A stretch of 57,479 nt of DNA from the NCBI RefSeq assembly GCF_003027925.1, contig NZ_PYPS01000046.1, positions 1 through 57,479 of the forward strand, read 5' to 3'. Within the stretch, counting starts at the first letter, position 1. The number at the start of each line of letters is the position of its first letter. Below, piece after piece: positions 57,095 to 57,479 of this stretch. Both the position numbers and the translations under genes were made by a program. The notes beneath the pieces were generated by a model. The model saw only the letters and a list, made by a program, of their open reading frames with translations, did no database searches and was not told the origin of the DNA. This stretch comes from Micromonospora sp. RP3T (lineage in GTDB: Bacteria; Actinomycetota; Actinomycetes; Mycobacteriales; Micromonosporaceae).

Positions 57095-57479
57095 TCCGTC
57101 ACCTCCTGCGCGTCTGCGGCGTCGGCGACGCCGACCGCCACCGGACCCGCCTCCGGGTGGTGGCAGGCGGTGAGTTGGGTGCCGCCGTCGTGGGTGGTCA
57201 GTGCGGGTGTCTCGGTGGCGCAGCGGTCGGTGGCTTTCCAGCAGCGGGTGCGGAAGCGGCAGCCCGATGGCGGGTTGAGGGGCGTGGGGACGTCGCCGGT
57301 GAGGCGGATCCGGCCGGCGGGGCCGAGGGTGGTGACGTCGGGGATGGCCGAGAGCAGCGCCCGGGTGTAGGGGTGCTGCGGTCGGGTGTAGATGGCGTCC
57401 CGGTCACCGATCTCGACGATGGTGCCGAGATACATGACCGCGACGCGGTGGCAGAAGTGGCGGATCACGGCGAGGTCGT
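57091..57479 (-). CDS. ABC ATPase C-terminal part, Opp/Dpp type (partial)
   Basis: Only the C-terminal ~128 residues are inside the window; the gene continues past the right edge. The visible part begins DLAVIRHFCHRVAVMYLGTIVEIGD, the region after the switch histidine. It includes IYTRPQHPYTRALLSAIPD and the oligopeptide-ATPase C-terminal extension with cysteines in PSGCRFRTRCWKATDRC and TACHHPE, which may hold an iron-sulfur cluster as in DppD-type ATPases. It is translationally coupled to the DppC-like permease. Confidence 0.9.
   Translation of the reverse strand, partial: DLAVIRHFCHRVAVMYLGTIVEIGDRDAIYTRPQHPYTRALLSAIPDVTTLGPAGRIRLTGDVPTPLNPPSGCRFRTRCWKATDRCATETPALTTHDGGTQLTACHHPEAGPVAVGVADAADAQEVTE

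Overview
This window looks like chromosomal DNA of a high-GC actinomycete, most likely a Micromonosporaceae member close to Micromonospora. The evidence is the extreme G+C at third codon positions and the frequent GTG starts. Actinobacterial families also abound: WhiB7, UvrD2, mycoredoxin, AdnA/AdnB, the mycothiol enzyme MshB, the DUF397/HTH pair and FdxA. No rRNA, tRNA, CRISPR array, transposase or phage gene was seen, and most of the window reads as core genome.

Layout. 0.2-4.1 kb: a YgjP-type metallopeptidase, a tiny zinc-ribbon protein, a ThiF/cyclodehydratase-like protein and an ABC1-family atypical kinase. 4.1-7.8 kb: whiB7 behind a long leader that carries a promoter, a small leader ORF, an anti-terminator and an intrinsic terminator, followed by uvrD2 and a divergent mycoredoxin. 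7.8-11 kb: an MFS exporter divergent from an HTH/DUF5753 regulator with its DUF397 partner. 11.2-14.8 kb: nudC and two M16 peptidases in one translationally coupled operon. 15-18.1 kb: an SsuABC/TauABC-type ABC importer with an Rrf2 regulator as last gene. 18.2-23.1 kb: an island with visibly less biased codon use, holding two tandem small secreted four-cysteine proteins and, divergently, a three-gene ABC transporter. 23.1-25.2 kb: a small membrane protein, a DEAD-box RNA helicase and a cold-shock protein. 25.4-32.4 kb: adnB and adnA, the recombination helicase-nuclease.

32.4-36.4 kb: two LOG-family proteins, a small basic protein, dapE and dapD. 36.4-43.1 kb: a large secreted subtilase, a hexapeptide acetyltransferase and a polytopic membrane protein with a hydrolase-like serine motif. 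43.2-47.2 kb: a P-loop kinase, a SIMPL protein, tyrA, dapC and fdxA. 47.3-52.8 kb: a GNAT enzyme, two small membrane proteins, mshB, an S9 peptidase and a small Cys-rich protein. 52.9-57.5 kb: a small HTH protein and an oligopeptide-type ABC operon running off the right end.

Functional themes. DapE, DapD and DapC cover much of the succinylase branch of diaminopimelate/lysine synthesis. UvrD2 and AdnAB serve DNA repair. Mrx1 and MshB serve mycothiol redox. WhiB7 is the antibiotic-responsive activator. The uvrD2/mrx1/whiB7/ABC1/nudC/adnAB set resembles the mycobacterial Rv3197-Rv3202 neighbourhood, with extra genes inserted.

The most interesting points are (1) the legible whiB7 attenuator with mutually exclusive hairpins; (2) the tandem secreted proteins whose cysteine framework matches tendamistat alpha-amylase inhibitors but lacks the inhibitory Trp-Arg-Tyr, next to a dedicated-looking ABC transporter; (3) a GGGGCCCC-cored dispersed repeat, three copies here, acting as a bidirectional terminator and supplying the stop codons of adjacent genes; and (4) a CATACC-N-GGTATG palindrome upstream of two unrelated transcription units.
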